A stretch of 61,839 nucleotides of DNA from Nitrospirota bacterium (lineage in GTDB: Bacteria; Nitrospirota; UBA9217), in assembly GCA_035516965.1 (NCBI GenBank), contig DATIZR010000087.1, forward strand, positions 1 through 61,839. Direction: 5' to 3'. This document shows, piece after piece, positions 44,268-53,706 of the stretch (position 1 is the first letter of the stretch; each line of letters starts with the position of its first letter). The position numbers were made by a program, and so were the translations under genes. The notes under the pieces were generated by a model. That model had not been told where the DNA came from, searched no databases, and saw only the letters and a program-made list of their open reading frames with translations.

Positions 44268-44821
44268 ACATGACCGAATTCAGCAATCCAGATTTAGTCG
44301 TTGTTTCGCCGCCGAGAAGAGCGGAAAGAGCCTCAGAAGGATGGAAACGGCCGGCTTCCTGGAACGGGAAGTGGGTCCTTCTCATGGACGACGACCAGAT
44401 GGTGCGGCATGTCGCAGCCATCATCCTCGAGTCCGGCGGCTACCGGGTCCTGGCTACCGCAGACGGCCGGGAGGCCGTGGCCGAATACCGGTGCATGCTG
44501 GGAGAGGGCGGGGCATTCGACGCCGTCCTGCTCGACCTGAGCGTGCCCGGGGGAATGGGCGGCAGGGACACCCTCCGGCAGCTCCTCGCCATCGATCCCC
44601 TCGTGAAGGCCGTGGTCGTGAGCGGCAGCACCTACGATCCGGCCTTCGAACGGTTCGCCGACTTCGGCTTCTGCGCCGCGCTTGCGAAACCCTATTCCGG
44701 GGAAGACCTCCTTCGCATCGTCGGGTCGGCGATAACGGCACCCCGGCCAAAAGGTCATGAGCTGCCCCTGGAGAGACTTGAACAGGGCGGCAACACAATG
44801 AGCGACAATACGGGACCGTGA
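44264..44821 (+). CDS. Receiver-only response regulator A
   Basis: A 185-residue protein with a single receiver domain (about 36-160) of the type often fused to hybrid kinases: WVLLMDDDQMVRHVAAIILE, acceptor Asp91 in FDAVLLDLSVPGGMGG, and LAKPYSGEDLLRIV. There is no output domain. The start is the ATG at 44264 with gggagg at 44253-44258. It overlaps its neighbours on both sides by 4 bases. Confidence 0.88.
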   Translation: MNMTEFSNPDLVVVSPPRRAERASEGWKRPASWNGKWVLLMDDDQMVRHVAAIILESGGYRVLATADGREAVAEYRCMLGEGGAFDAVLLDLSVPGGMGGRDTLRQLLAIDPLVKAVVVSGSTYDPAFERFADFGFCAALAKPYSGEDLLRIVGSAITAPRPKGHELPLERLEQGGNTMSDNTGP

Positions 44822-45381
44822 AAAAAATACCCGGGGGTTTCTTTAACCGCAAATCGGAGGCGCAGAAGGTCATGATCGTGCATGAAAGAGGCGCACAGCA
44901 TCCATTCTGGCTGGTGCGGAGTGAAGGGCCGAAAACCGTTCTGATCGTGGACGACGAGCCGGAGCAACTCTCACTGTTCTCGGAGCTTCTCCGCGAAATC
45001 GGTCTTCGCGTCGTCACCTCCACGAGCGCACAGGCAGCCGTCGCCGCAGTCCGCGCAGGGACCCGGATCGACCTGGTCATAACCGACCTGAAGATGCCGG
45101 GGATGAGCGGCCTTGATTTCATCGAAGTCTTCCTTTCTATTCTCCCCGATGTCCCGGTGATCGTACTGACGGCACAGGGAGAAATCGATGCCTATTTCAA
45201 GGCATTCAGCCTGGGCGTCTTTGCATTCATAAACAAGCCGGTCGTCAAGCGGGAACTTGTCGGGGTCGTAAAAGCGGCCATCGGGATCACAAAACCAAAG
45301 CCGGCAGCGTCAGAGGCGAGGGCGGGGATGTCATCCAACGGGGCGGGGCAGGAACTCGGTCAACCGAGGAATGTTCCCTGA
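44818..45381 (+). CDS. Receiver-only response regulator B
   Basis: A 187-residue protein with a receiver domain (about 39-160): VLIVDDEPEQLSLFSELL, Asp90 in DLVITDLKMPGMSGLDF, and NKPVVKREL. It has no output domain and a Ser/Gly-rich tail. It starts at GTG within the end of the preceding gene. It is closely related to regulator C; both share YFKAFSLGVF/IF near the end of the domain. Confidence 0.88.
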   Translation: MKKIPGGFFNRKSEAQKVMIVHERGAQHPFWLVRSEGPKTVLIVDDEPEQLSLFSELLREIGLRVVTSTSAQAAVAAVRAGTRIDLVITDLKMPGMSGLDFIEVFLSILPDVPVIVLTAQGEIDAYFKAFSLGVFAFINKPVVKRELVGVVKAAIGITKPKPAASEARAGMSSNGAGQELGQPRNVP

Positions 45382-45555
45382 GCCGGAAACGTCACGCCGG
45401 CGGTTTTCGAAGGCTGACCGCGTGATGTCCAGTCTACTTTCGAATCGGACCGGACAGCCACCCGCGACCGGTCGCTGAATGAGCCTTGACGAAGCATCCG
45501 GGCTTCCCGGGGTGAGCAGGGAGTCCCGAGCTTATTCACGGACGGGAGAGAAACC

Positions 45556-46044
45556 ATGAGGGGACAGTATGCCCCAAAACAGGAACAGTCGTCAGCGACC
45601 TCCGGCGGAGGCGCGAAAACCGTGCTGCTTGTGGATGACACGGTCGAAGACCTCTCGGCAATGTCGGAGATCCTGCAGAGGCTCGGCCTCCTCGTCATCG
45701 CCTATGACAATGCGAATTCGGCTCTCTTTACGATCCGGGAAGGGGTCGGGATCGATCTCGTGATCAGCGATCTGCGGATGCAGGTAATGGATGGTCTTGA
45801 TTTTGTCGAGGCACTAAGGCGCAGCCTTCCCAATGTTCCGGTGATACTGCTGACGGGCCACGGAGACGTTGAATCCTATTTCAAGGCATTCAGCCTCGGC
45901 ATTTTTGAATACCTCTTGAAACCCGTGGACAAGGCGGTTCTCAAGCGGGTCATCCATGCGGCCTTCGAGCAGAAGCTGCGGGGACAGGCCGCGACGGGTG
46001 GAGAAGAGAGGGAGGCCGGGCCGGCAGGGGATGTTCCGGAATAG
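45556..46044 (+). CDS. Receiver-only response regulator C
   Basis: A 162-residue receiver protein with VLLVDDTVEDLSAMSEIL, Asp72 in DLVISDLRMQVMDGLDF, ILLTGHGDVESYFKAFSLG and LKPVDKAVLK. It is a paralogue of regulator B, 174 bases downstream, with a gagagaaacc ribosome-binding site. No output domain is present, so it may act as a phosphate relay or by protein contact. Confidence 0.88.
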   Translation: MRGQYAPKQEQSSATSGGGAKTVLLVDDTVEDLSAMSEILQRLGLLVIAYDNANSALFTIREGVGIDLVISDLRMQVMDGLDFVEALRRSLPNVPVILLTGHGDVESYFKAFSLGIFEYLLKPVDKAVLKRVIHAAFEQKLRGQAATGGEEREAGPAGDVPE

Positions 46045-46142
46045 TTCCGGCAGGACCGATGGACCCGCTACCTGGATGACGTGATAGGGCGGAAGCGGGC
46101 GAAGCAACGGTTAGCGATGATGGTTTTGCAAAAAGTCCCCAT

Positions 46143-46236
46143 TGCTGTCATTGCGAGGAGCGGAGCGACGCGGCAATCTCGATTTATCAGCTGATCCGCA
46201 GTACGAGATTGCTTCGCTGCGCTCGCAAAGACGGCT
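46143..46236. repeat. Dispersed inverted-repeat element, copy 2
   Basis: The same element as at 28935-29028 but in the opposite orientation (tgctgtcattgcgaggagcg to gcaatctcg, then cgagattgcttcg to aaagacggc). Together the two copies define a repeat family. The rest of the 330-base gap before the tRNA (46045-46374) shows nothing else. Confidence 0.75.
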
Positions 46237-46374
46237 TTCCTGACATCTTACGGATATCATCGATACAAGTTAGGGCGGATGAAATGAGCGGTTGCAGGAA
46301 ATGCCGGGCAATGACCTGGGTCACGAACATGATGCCTGTGCTGCTGCGGATGGAGAAGGGGAATTCTGCTTGAA

Positions 46375-46461
46375 TGGTGCCGAAGGGGGGACTCGAACCC
46401 CCACGGGATTGCTCCCACTGCGCCCTGAACGCAGCGCGTCTACCAGTTCCACCACTTCGGC
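46375..46461 (-). tRNA. tRNA-Leu (anticodon CAG)
   Basis: On the minus strand an 87-base tRNA with encoded CCA: acceptor GCCGAAG paired with CTTCGGC, a class II long variable arm (tgggagcaatcccg), anticodon stem CTGCG/CGCAG with loop TTCAGGG giving CAG, and the T arm GGGGGTTCGAGTCCCCC. It reads CUG codons. Confidence 0.96.
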
Positions 46462-46481
46462 ATAAGACGCAACGAAGTGTA

Positions 46482-46510
46482 ATAATAAAGACAAGGGGGC
46501 TGATTGTCAA
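46482..46510 (-). promoter_or_regulatory. Sigma-70 promoter of tRNA-Leu
   Basis: On the minus strand a perfect TTGACA (46505-46510) and TATTAT (46482-46487) are separated by 17 bases, about 20 bases before the mature tRNA 5' end. Confidence 0.85.
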
Positions 46511-46755
46511 GGATATTTTGACGCATCATGCAGAGATGACGAGGATGCACAGGTCGTGACGCATACAAATCTGTAAGATCAGCGTGACTCTTTCAATTGA
46601 TCCTTGCCTCATAAAATCCTTTCCAGAAGCCTGTCCTTGATCAGTGTCCTTTGCAGCCGTTCTTGTCAGGCACATCCCGCAGAAAAAACCTCCCCTGCCT
46701 TTTCTTCTTTCGCCGGATCCCTCTACGGCTGTTCAAAAGACCGCCAGAGAATTGT

Positions 46756-47217
46756 TCATGCAGTTTTTAATTCCAGTTCATCCAGCAGCGCTGCCTGGGC
46801 TGGATTGATCTTCGGTCTGGCCTCCGCGATGGTGAACCATGCCGCTCTGTCCACTTCCGGGAATTCCTGCACCCTGCCCGAGTTCGGCGGCCATTCCAGG
46901 CTGAACGTATTGCTTACGATCGTATCCGCGTCACATCCCCCCTGCACGGCCCAGGACAGGACGATCTTCCCGTTCTTCTGCTGCACAGGTGACAACGGCA
47001 AGAAGGAACCTGCTGGCCTGCACCCCGTCTCCTCTTCGAATTCGCGCTTTGCTGCGGCAAACGCGTCTTCTCCTTCATCGAGTTCGCCCTTCGGGATAGA
47101 CCAGTACCCGGCGTCTTTCCCCGTAAAATAAGGACCACCCGGATGCACGAGGAAGACCTCTGTCTTCAAGTTTCTTTTGCGATACATCAGAATGCCAGCG
47201 CTGGTCTTGTGTATCAT
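46756..47217 (-). CDS. Nudix hydrolase
   Basis: A 153-residue protein with a complete Nudix box, GELDEGEDAFAAAKREFEEETGC (residues about 44-66), which matches the family pattern. It opens TSAGILMYRKRNLKTEVFLV and has YWSIPKGE before the box, a form seen in diadenosine polyphosphate and related hydrolases. The exact substrate cannot be told. It stands alone; the gap of 294 bases to the tRNA contains only the tRNA promoter. Confidence 0.9.
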   Translation of the reverse strand: MIHKTSAGILMYRKRNLKTEVFLVHPGGPYFTGKDAGYWSIPKGELDEGEDAFAAAKREFEEETGCRPAGSFLPLSPVQQKNGKIVLSWAVQGGCDADTIVSNTFSLEWPPNSGRVQEFPEVDRAAWFTIAEARPKINPAQAALLDELELKTA

Positions 47218-47408
47218 GTGTCCCTTTCCCCTGATGATGAAATTCTAGCATCCGGGCACGACCTTCACAAGAACCGGCCCGAACGATTCGTACCATACGA
47301 TAGAACTAAAGGTGCACGCGCATCAGCCGGTATCAGTCGCCAGTGATAAAATTGAATCGAACGCAATGTTTTACCGGGGAACCGGTCATCAGAAGAAGGA
47401 GATGAACC

Positions 47409-48332
47409 ATGAAAGCAGTAACCATCAATAAATACGGAGGCAACAACGTTATTGAGATCAGGGAGCTGTCCCGGCCCAGACCCAGTCTTTCCGAGGTGCT
47501 CATCCGGGTCCGCGCGGCAGGAGTCAATCCCGTGGACTGGAAGATCCGGGACGGCATGCTGCGGTCCATGCTGGGCCAGTCATTCCCCATAGTCCTCGGC
47601 AGGGAATGCGCGGGAGAGGTCGTGGAAACGGGTACGGCGGCGAAACTGTTCAAAGAGGGAGACCAGGTAATCGCCATTACTCATATGCTGAAACCCGGGT
47701 CCTTTGCAGAGTACGCGGTCGCACCTGAGCAAACGGTCTATCCGAAGCCTGCGAATATCTCGTTCGAAGAGGCGGCATCGATCCCGATCGCCGGTTTGAC
47801 CGCGCTCAGGTCTCTCCGGGACGCCGGGGAGATCAGCGCGGGCAAGATGGTGCTCGTGGTCGGCGCGGCCGGCGGCGTGGGGCACTTTGCAGTCCAGATC
47901 GCGAAGGTCTTCGGCGCGACGGTCACGGGTGTCTGCAAGGGAGAGAACGCGGCGTTCGTGAAAGGCCTGGGAGCGGACGAAGTCATCGACTATACCCGAG
48001 AGGATTTCACCCGGGGGAAGGAGCGCTATGACATCATCTTCGACGCCGTAGCGAAGCGGACCTTCGAGGAATGCAAGGATGTTCTGACGCCGAACGGCAT
48101 CTATATCAGGACGCTTCCCAATGCCGGCCTGACGGAGGAGGCTGGCAAAAAAGCGAAAGGCGTTCCGGGCGGCCCAACTCCGGAAGACATGGACTGGATG
48201 AAGGACCAGATCGAGGCCGACAGGATCAGGATCGCCATAGACAGGGTCTATTCGCTTGACGAGGCCAGGGAAGCCTTGGCATACAGCGAAGCGGAGAGGG
48301 CGCGGGGAAAGATTGTGTTGAAGGCCGCCTGA
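47409..48332 (+). CDS. NAD(P)-dependent oxidoreductase, MDR/quinone-oxidoreductase type
   Basis: A 307-residue medium-chain dehydrogenase/reductase without the zinc-binding Cys set. It starts MKAVTINKYGGNNVIEIREL, has AAGVNPVDWKIRDG and the Rossmann loop VLVVGAAGGVGHFAVQIAK, and ends with RVYSLDEAREALAYSE and GKIVLK. It probably reduces quinones or enones with NADPH. The ribosome-binding site is aaggagatg. It is a single gene. Confidence 0.9.
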   Translation: MKAVTINKYGGNNVIEIRELSRPRPSLSEVLIRVRAAGVNPVDWKIRDGMLRSMLGQSFPIVLGRECAGEVVETGTAAKLFKEGDQVIAITHMLKPGSFAEYAVAPEQTVYPKPANISFEEAASIPIAGLTALRSLRDAGEISAGKMVLVVGAAGGVGHFAVQIAKVFGATVTGVCKGENAAFVKGLGADEVIDYTREDFTRGKERYDIIFDAVAKRTFEECKDVLTPNGIYIRTLPNAGLTEEAGKKAKGVPGGPTPEDMDWMKDQIEADRIRIAIDRVYSLDEAREALAYSEAERARGKIVLKAA

Positions 48333-48768
48333 GGGAACAATCTCGAGACAGGCCTGAGAAGAGAGAAACACGGCCAACGATAAAGGGGATCTTTCCTTGT
48401 CCTTTCCAAAGCGGGGAATGACGAAAAAAGATTCGCCGCCCTATATCCTGATTTCGGCTCCCGTGGCGGGAAACCCTGAAGTGCCCTGCACGATAATCCT
48501 CTGCATCGCTCCCGCATGCCCGCGTTCGGCCAACAACGCAGCGTGTGTCTAACCGATAAATGCACCCTCCTTGTGACGAATTTGACTTGTCCGGTAATCT
48601 CTGGAAGTCTTCCCTCTTCTCATAGAGTTTCTTCAACGCTCCTTCTCTAGTGCTGTATTTGAGATAGATTCCCCAATATTTTGCTACTTTTGTTGCAGTA
48701 TTCGCAAAAATAAAAAAAGTAAATTGACTCCTCGGGCAGACTATGCTATTAAGGAAGGCGTTGCTCGT
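48333..48768. other. Intergenic region before the HD-GYP gene
   Basis: Nothing gene-like is seen in the first 390 bases. The last part is AT-rich and holds the promoter of the next gene. Confidence 0.45.
48724..48752 (+). promoter_or_regulatory. Sigma-70 promoter of the membrane HD-GYP gene
   Basis: TTGACT (48724-48729) and TATTAA (48747-48752) are separated by 17 bases. Transcription should start near 48759, about ten bases before the first plausible ATG. Confidence 0.6.
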
Positions 48769-50151
48769 ATGATATCAGGAAACAAAGGGGCCGGGATGCG
48801 AAGCAGAATCTTCACAACGATACGGTTCAAGATGGCTGTCTTTATCATCGTCCTCCTCCTGCTCACCGCCTCTATCTTTTCCCTGCTCACGATCCAGACC
48901 ATGAACCGTCATATTCTCGAGGAAGTCCTGAAGCGGGCGGAATCCCTCTGCAGGAGCACGGCCGCCCTTGCGCCGTACAGCATTCTTTCGGGCGACCTCC
49001 TCGGCATCGACAACATCGTCACAAAGGTGAAGGACGTGAACACCGACGTGGAATTCGTCGCGGTCACGGATGCGGACAGGAAGGTCCTGGCCCACACCGA
49101 CCTCGCGAAACGGGGCACATTCCTGCACCCGTCCCAGGGTGATGCGCTCAAGCAGAGCGAAGACGGCACCCGCATCATCGAAGTGCACGGCGCGTCTGGC
49201 GATTCATTTGAGATCGGCACGCCCGTTCTGTTCCAGGGCAAAAGGATCGGCAGCGTCGTCATCGGCGTCAACGAATGGGTCCTGCTCCATACGCGGGCCG
49301 AGACCCGGCGGGGGATCATCGCGGGGCTGGGCATTACGCTGGTCCTGGGCATCGGGTGCATCCTCGTGCTTTCCTCGTTCGTTATCCGGCCCATCAAGGA
49401 GCTGTCCCGGGGCGTCGGAGAGCTGCACGAAGGAAAGCGGTCGAGGCTCAAGGTCTATTCCTACGACGAGCTTGGCAGCCTGACGCAGAGCTTCAATCGC
49501 ATGGCCGAGCTCATCACAAAACAGAAGGGCTCGCTCGCCGCCTCGGCGCGGGAGCTCGAGGAGGCCTACGTGTCCACAGTCAAGGTCCTTGCCGCCGCGA
49601 TCGACGCGCGCGATCCCTACACGCTCGGGCATTCCACGAGGGTTTCCCAGTGGGCGAAGAAGATCGGCGAAGCGCTCGGCCTCGGCCATCTGGAGCTGGA
49701 AGACCTCGAAATCGCCAGCCTGTTCCACGACGTCGGGAAGCTGAAGACCCCTGATTTCGTTCTGCTCAAGGAAGGACAGCTCACGCCCCTGGAACGCCAC
49801 GAGATGGCCGTTCACAGCGATCACGGTGCGGCGATCCTGAGCAGGGCAAAATCGCTGCAGAAATACATCCCCGCCGTGCGGCACCACCATGAGTGGTACA
49901 ATGGACAGGGATATCCCGACGGTCTCCGCGGCGATGACATTCCCCTGCACGCCGCGATCATCGCCGTCGCCGACTCCTTTGACGCGATGACGTCATCGCG
50001 GCCCTACAAGCAGCCCCGCACGCCGGAAGAGGCGCTGCGCGAACTGGACCGCTACGCGGGGAGGCAGTTCGACCCGCGCATCGTTGCAGCGTTCCGCGAA
50101 CTTATCGAAAGCGAGCCCGAGCTTGCCGAGCAGGTTCCCGGGATTGGTTGA
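48769..50151 (+). CDS. Membrane sensor with HAMP and HD-GYP domains
   Basis: A 460-residue membrane protein. A helix at about 23-45 and another at about 185-205 frame a periplasmic sensor domain. HAMP follows (about 205-260), then the HD-GYP phosphodiesterase domain with HSTRVSQWAKKIGEALG, LFHDVGKLKTPDF and HHEWYNGQGYPDGLRGDDIP. All catalytic motifs are intact, so it probably degrades cyclic-di-GMP. The frame is open to 48724, inside the promoter; the ATG at 48769 or the one at 48796 (451 residues) is the start. A TPR lipoprotein gene follows 19 bases later. Confidence 0.88.
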   Translation: MISGNKGAGMRSRIFTTIRFKMAVFIIVLLLLTASIFSLLTIQTMNRHILEEVLKRAESLCRSTAALAPYSILSGDLLGIDNIVTKVKDVNTDVEFVAVTDADRKVLAHTDLAKRGTFLHPSQGDALKQSEDGTRIIEVHGASGDSFEIGTPVLFQGKRIGSVVIGVNEWVLLHTRAETRRGIIAGLGITLVLGIGCILVLSSFVIRPIKELSRGVGELHEGKRSRLKVYSYDELGSLTQSFNRMAELITKQKGSLAASARELEEAYVSTVKVLAAAIDARDPYTLGHSTRVSQWAKKIGEALGLGHLELEDLEIASLFHDVGKLKTPDFVLLKEGQLTPLERHEMAVHSDHGAAILSRAKSLQKYIPAVRHHHEWYNGQGYPDGLRGDDIPLHAAIIAVADSFDAMTSSRPYKQPRTPEEALRELDRYAGRQFDPRIVAAFRELIESEPELAEQVPGIG

Positions 50152-50170
50152 AAAAGGAGGGAGCGTGAGC

Positions 50171-50749
50171 ATGGCCGCATCGTCCGTAGTAAGAGCGCTC
50201 ACCTGTCTTGTTCTTGTCGTGCTGGCATCGGCAGCTTGCGCGCCCGCCCACCGGCATCCCCCTTCTCTGTCGCAGGACACGAAGGCCATCGCCGACACGG
50301 ACAGGATGGCGCAGAAACAGGTTGCCCTGGGCGCCTATGGAAAGGCCCTCGCAATCTACTCAACTGCTTACGATAAAAAACATATTCGGGGGCTGCGTCA
50401 GGGATATCTCAATTTGGGGGAGCAGATCAGGGCAGCGTCGGATGCCGCATACCAGAGAGGGGAGCTCCTAGAGGCGGGGCTTGCCTACCGGATGATATTC
50501 GAGAGCGGTATAACGACGCGTGATTTCGCCCCGTCGCTGTCTTTTGACGATGACTACCTCAACAGGCACATCGAGGCCTGTTCCAATGGCCTGATCGAGA
50601 TCGGTCTTACCAAGTACCGGGAAGAAAAGCTCGATGAGGCCATCGAGGTCTGGAAAAAGGTCCTTGACTTCGACCATGGCAACAAACACGCCAGGAGCGC
50701 CATCGATACCGCCACGGTCCAGCTCCAGCGGCTTAGAGCCATGAAGTAG
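50171..50749 (+). CDS. TPR-type lipoprotein
   Basis: A 192-residue protein with a hydrophobic signal and a Cys at 23 (VVLASAAC, an imperfect lipobox), then helices in TPR-like pairs: QVALGAYGKALAIYSTAYDK, AYQRGELLEAGLAYRMIF and YREEKLDEAIEVWKKVLDFD. It is probably a periplasmic adaptor. A GTG at 50165 in the same frame is equally possible as a start (ggagg at 50156-50160). It is likely co-transcribed with the HD-GYP gene and may modulate it. The 3' end overlaps that of the converging methyltransferase gene. Confidence 0.8.
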   Translation: MAASSVVRALTCLVLVVLASAACAPAHRHPPSLSQDTKAIADTDRMAQKQVALGAYGKALAIYSTAYDKKHIRGLRQGYLNLGEQIRAASDAAYQRGELLEAGLAYRMIFESGITTRDFAPSLSFDDDYLNRHIEACSNGLIEIGLTKYREEKLDEAIEVWKKVLDFDHGNKHARSAIDTATVQLQRLRAMK

Positions 50750-51347
50750 CTTTTCCTCCGCCAGCCGCTTCGAACTTTTTCTGTTTAAAATCCGCCTGCT
50801 CTTTCTTCGCGAAGAGGGTAAAGGTCTGGTCCTGCAGGAAGTCGAAGGAACGGACTTCCGAATAGCCGGCCTTTTCCATGGCACTCACGATGGCATCCCG
50901 CGAAGTATGGTGGCCGAAGAGAGAGACAAAGCCGAAGCCCTTCTTCTTGTGTTCTATGATCGCGACTCTTCCGCCCGGCTTCAGATGCTGATAGAGATCG
51001 GCGAAGTAATTCGCCGGTTCATGCAGATGATGGAACACATTCCGGGCGAAAACGAGATCGAGGCCGGCTTTCGGCAGGTCCAGCGCGGTCTCACCGGCCA
51101 GTACGAATATGATGTTCTCGAACCCTGCCCGCTCTGACCTTCGCCTGATGAAATCCAGGTACTTCTTCTTGACATCAACGGCGTAGATACGCCCGGTCTT
51201 GCCTGTCCTCCGGGCAAAGGCGAGCGTAAAATAACCGCCTCCGGAACCGATGTCCGCGATCGCCAGGCCTTCCCGTATATGGAGTTCTTCCAGTATCCCT
51301 TCCGGCCTGCTCCGTGCAGACGACGCCTCCCTGTTCAGCATGTTCAA
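50733..51347 (-). CDS. Class I SAM-dependent methyltransferase
   Basis: A 204-residue protein of the UbiE-like methyltransferase type. The SAM-binding loop is AIADIGSGGGYFTLAFARR, the acidic residue after strand 2 is in YAVDVKKKYLDFI, and motif II/III are in LDLVFARNVFHHLHEPANYF and HLKPGGRVAIIEH. The target is unknown. Its gene converges with the lipoprotein gene, and their ends overlap by 17 bases. It lies downstream of groEL, beyond that gene's terminator. Confidence 0.88.
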   Translation of the reverse strand: MNMLNREASSARSRPEGILEELHIREGLAIADIGSGGGYFTLAFARRTGKTGRIYAVDVKKKYLDFIRRRSERAGFENIIFVLAGETALDLPKAGLDLVFARNVFHHLHEPANYFADLYQHLKPGGRVAIIEHKKKGFGFVSLFGHHTSRDAIVSAMEKAGYSEVRSFDFLQDQTFTLFAKKEQADFKQKKFEAAGGGKATSWL

Positions 51348-51391
51348 GAAAAGAGAAGTAAACAGAGAACGACTCCCGATGCACCGCTCGA

Positions 51392-51427
51392 ATAAAAAGG
51401 CCGGCAGGAGAATTCTCCCTGCCGGCC
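51392..51427 (-). terminator. Rho-independent terminator of groESL
   Basis: On the minus strand a 10-base GC-rich stem (ggccggcagg/cctgccggcc) is followed by TTTTTATT. It ends the transcript that starts at groES. Confidence 0.88.
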
Positions 51428-51457
51428 CGCTGCGTTCCTCGTGAAAGGAAACTCCGC

Positions 51458-53131
<1,674 letters not shown>

Positions 53132-53167
53132 TCAATTTTTCAGAATTAGGAACTGCTTCGCCGGGAC

Positions 53168-53434
53168 TTATGCCAGCACGCCCAATACGTCTTCTTCCTT
53201 CACGATCAGATACTCGATGTTGTCGATATTGATCTTGGAGCCCGAATAGCGGTCGAACAGGATCTTGTCCCCGACCTTGAGTGACTTCACTTCGGAGCCG
53301 ATTGCCTCGACCTGCCCGCTCTGCGGCTTCTCTTTTGCGCTGTCAGGAATATAGAGGCCTCCTGCGGTCTTTTCCAACTCCGCGGTATAGCTCACGAAAA
53401 CCCTGTCCTTCAACGGCTTGAACTTTACGCTCAT
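53168..53434 (-). CDS. groES: 10 kDa co-chaperonin GroES
   Basis: The lid of the GroEL chamber. The 88-residue protein reads MSVKFKPLKDRVFVSYTAEL and has the mobile loop region KTAGGLYIPDSAKEKPQSG and KVGDKILFDRYSGSKI. It is preceded by aaggagttgc and, further up, by the heat-shock operator. Confidence 0.99.
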   Translation of the reverse strand: MSVKFKPLKDRVFVSYTAELEKTAGGLYIPDSAKEKPQSGQVEAIGSEVKSLKVGDKILFDRYSGSKINIDNIEYLIVKEEDVLGVLA

Positions 53435-53487
53435 CTTGCAACTCCTTTCTTGTCGATATTAAATTTGCACTTGATGACTACAAAACT

Positions 53488-53527
53488 ATTGTACCACAGG
53501 TTAGCACTCATTTGTGGCGAGTGCTAA
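53488..53527 (-). promoter_or_regulatory. CIRCE operator and -10 box of groESL
   Basis: A perfect CIRCE element, TTAGCACTC-N9-GAGTGCTAA, lies at 53501-53527. It is the binding site of the heat-shock repressor HrcA. On the minus strand a -10 box TACAAT lies at 53488-53493, so the operator covers the place of the -35 box. groESL is therefore under HrcA control; hrcA itself is outside the window. Confidence 0.96.
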
Positions 53528-53638
53528 TATATTGACCGGCCTCAAAAAATGCAAACCAGATTATGAGCAATTATTGGCAGATTTACCGAGAATTAACCAG
53601 AATTTTTATGTTCTTGAGGTGTAATCTGATATTTTTGT

Positions 53639-53672
53639 AAAAAAAAGAGCAGGACAAATAGTCCCGCTCTTT
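53639..53672 (-). terminator. Rho-independent terminator after ctpA
   Basis: On the minus strand the stem aaagagcgggac/gtcctgctcttt, with one mismatch and a 5-base loop, is followed by eight T residues. It closes the long minus-strand operon ending with ctpA. Confidence 0.88.
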
Positions 53673-53706
53673 CAACTAATTAAGAATTACCTTGGCTGGG
53701 TGATCT

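Noticed and set aside
48226-48636. 136-codon minus-strand frame near the MDR gene
   Set aside because: It partly overlaps the MDR oxidoreductase on the other strand and has no start signal or recognisable pattern.
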